In this document: positions 63,986-64,000 of the stretch, one piece after another
Numbering within the stretch: position 1 is the first letter of the stretch
How the letters are laid out: each line of letters starts with the position of its first letter
Assembly: GCA_963758025.1 (NCBI GenBank)
Contig: CAVWUA010000006.1
Coordinates: forward strand, 1,302,001 to 1,366,000
Direction: 5' to 3'
DNA length: 64,000 nt
From: CAVWUA01 sp963758025
GTDB lineage: Bacteria; Planctomycetota; Planctomycetia; Isosphaerales; Isosphaeraceae
Position numbers and translations under genes: made by a program
Notes under the pieces: model-generated
Seen by the model: the letters and a program-made list of their open reading frames with translations, nothing else
The model's database searches: none
Told to the model about the DNA's origin: nothing

Positions 63986-64000
63986 ACAATCCCCACGAAG

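Overview
This is a GC-rich planctomycete chromosome segment, probably Isosphaerales/Gemmatales-like at low resolution. The best evidence is a DUF1559 pseudopilin (10296-11330), many signal-peptide and lipoprotein genes of planctomycete type, and dispersed palindromic intergenic repeats. No rRNA, tRNA or CRISPR array was recognised.

Layout. 1-24 kb is ordinary chromosome: partial DUF4058 gene, carB, Uma2-family protein, membrane protein, a beta-class DNA methyltransferase, a B12-binding protein coupled to a PAS histidine kinase, a GT39-like membrane protein, DUF1559, an iron-type solute-binding lipoprotein, a DUF2325 coiled-coil protein, sodC, an RmlC-like cupin, argH, lysA, an exported HEAT/pseudoreceiver protein and a sigma-54 activator. 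24-34 kb is an IS-riddled remnant of a class 1 DISARM antiphage locus: drmD and drmMI are recognisable, drmMI is split by a Tn5-like IS4 element and cut off by an IS630 element, and an IS5 element sits 7 bp in front of drmD. 34-45 kb holds a decayed PIN-toxin pair and a group of exported proteins (a Pro/Tyr-rich protein, a very large CLCA-like protein, a thioredoxin-like protein, a PKD-type lipoprotein). 45-51.5 kb is a second mobile zone: IS1595 and IS3 remnants, an intact IS5 copy, and an IS21 element inserted with a 4-bp duplication into the last gene of a small accessory operon (Cys-rich zinc-ribbon protein, 78-aa conserved protein, DNA methyltransferase, 93-aa ORF). 52-64 kb returns to chromosomal genes: an AlkP-superfamily hydrolase, an NTF2-like exported protein, a higBA module, an IS5 scar, rtcA, a lipoprotein, an exported EF-hand plus O-methyltransferase protein, an exported terpenoid-cyclase-fold protein, a HAD plus tandem IGPD-like fusion, and a hisC-like aminotransferase.

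A caution for every user of this annotation: single-base frame breaks occur in many genes, including ones expected to be indispensable (carB, argH, rtcA). At least one is a homopolymer-length change (about position 970 in carB). Many are therefore probably sequence errors. The break density is clearly higher in the DISARM locus and in the 36-43 kb exported genes, so real decay probably adds to the error there. Genes with one or a few breaks are listed as CDS with the breaks located; strongly eroded ones are listed as pseudogenes.

The most interesting points are the dismantled DISARM locus with its step-by-step IS history, the accessory methyltransferase operon with repeated intergenic hairpins, the HAD plus double-IGPD fusion beside hisC, and the B12-sensor/histidine-kinase pair.
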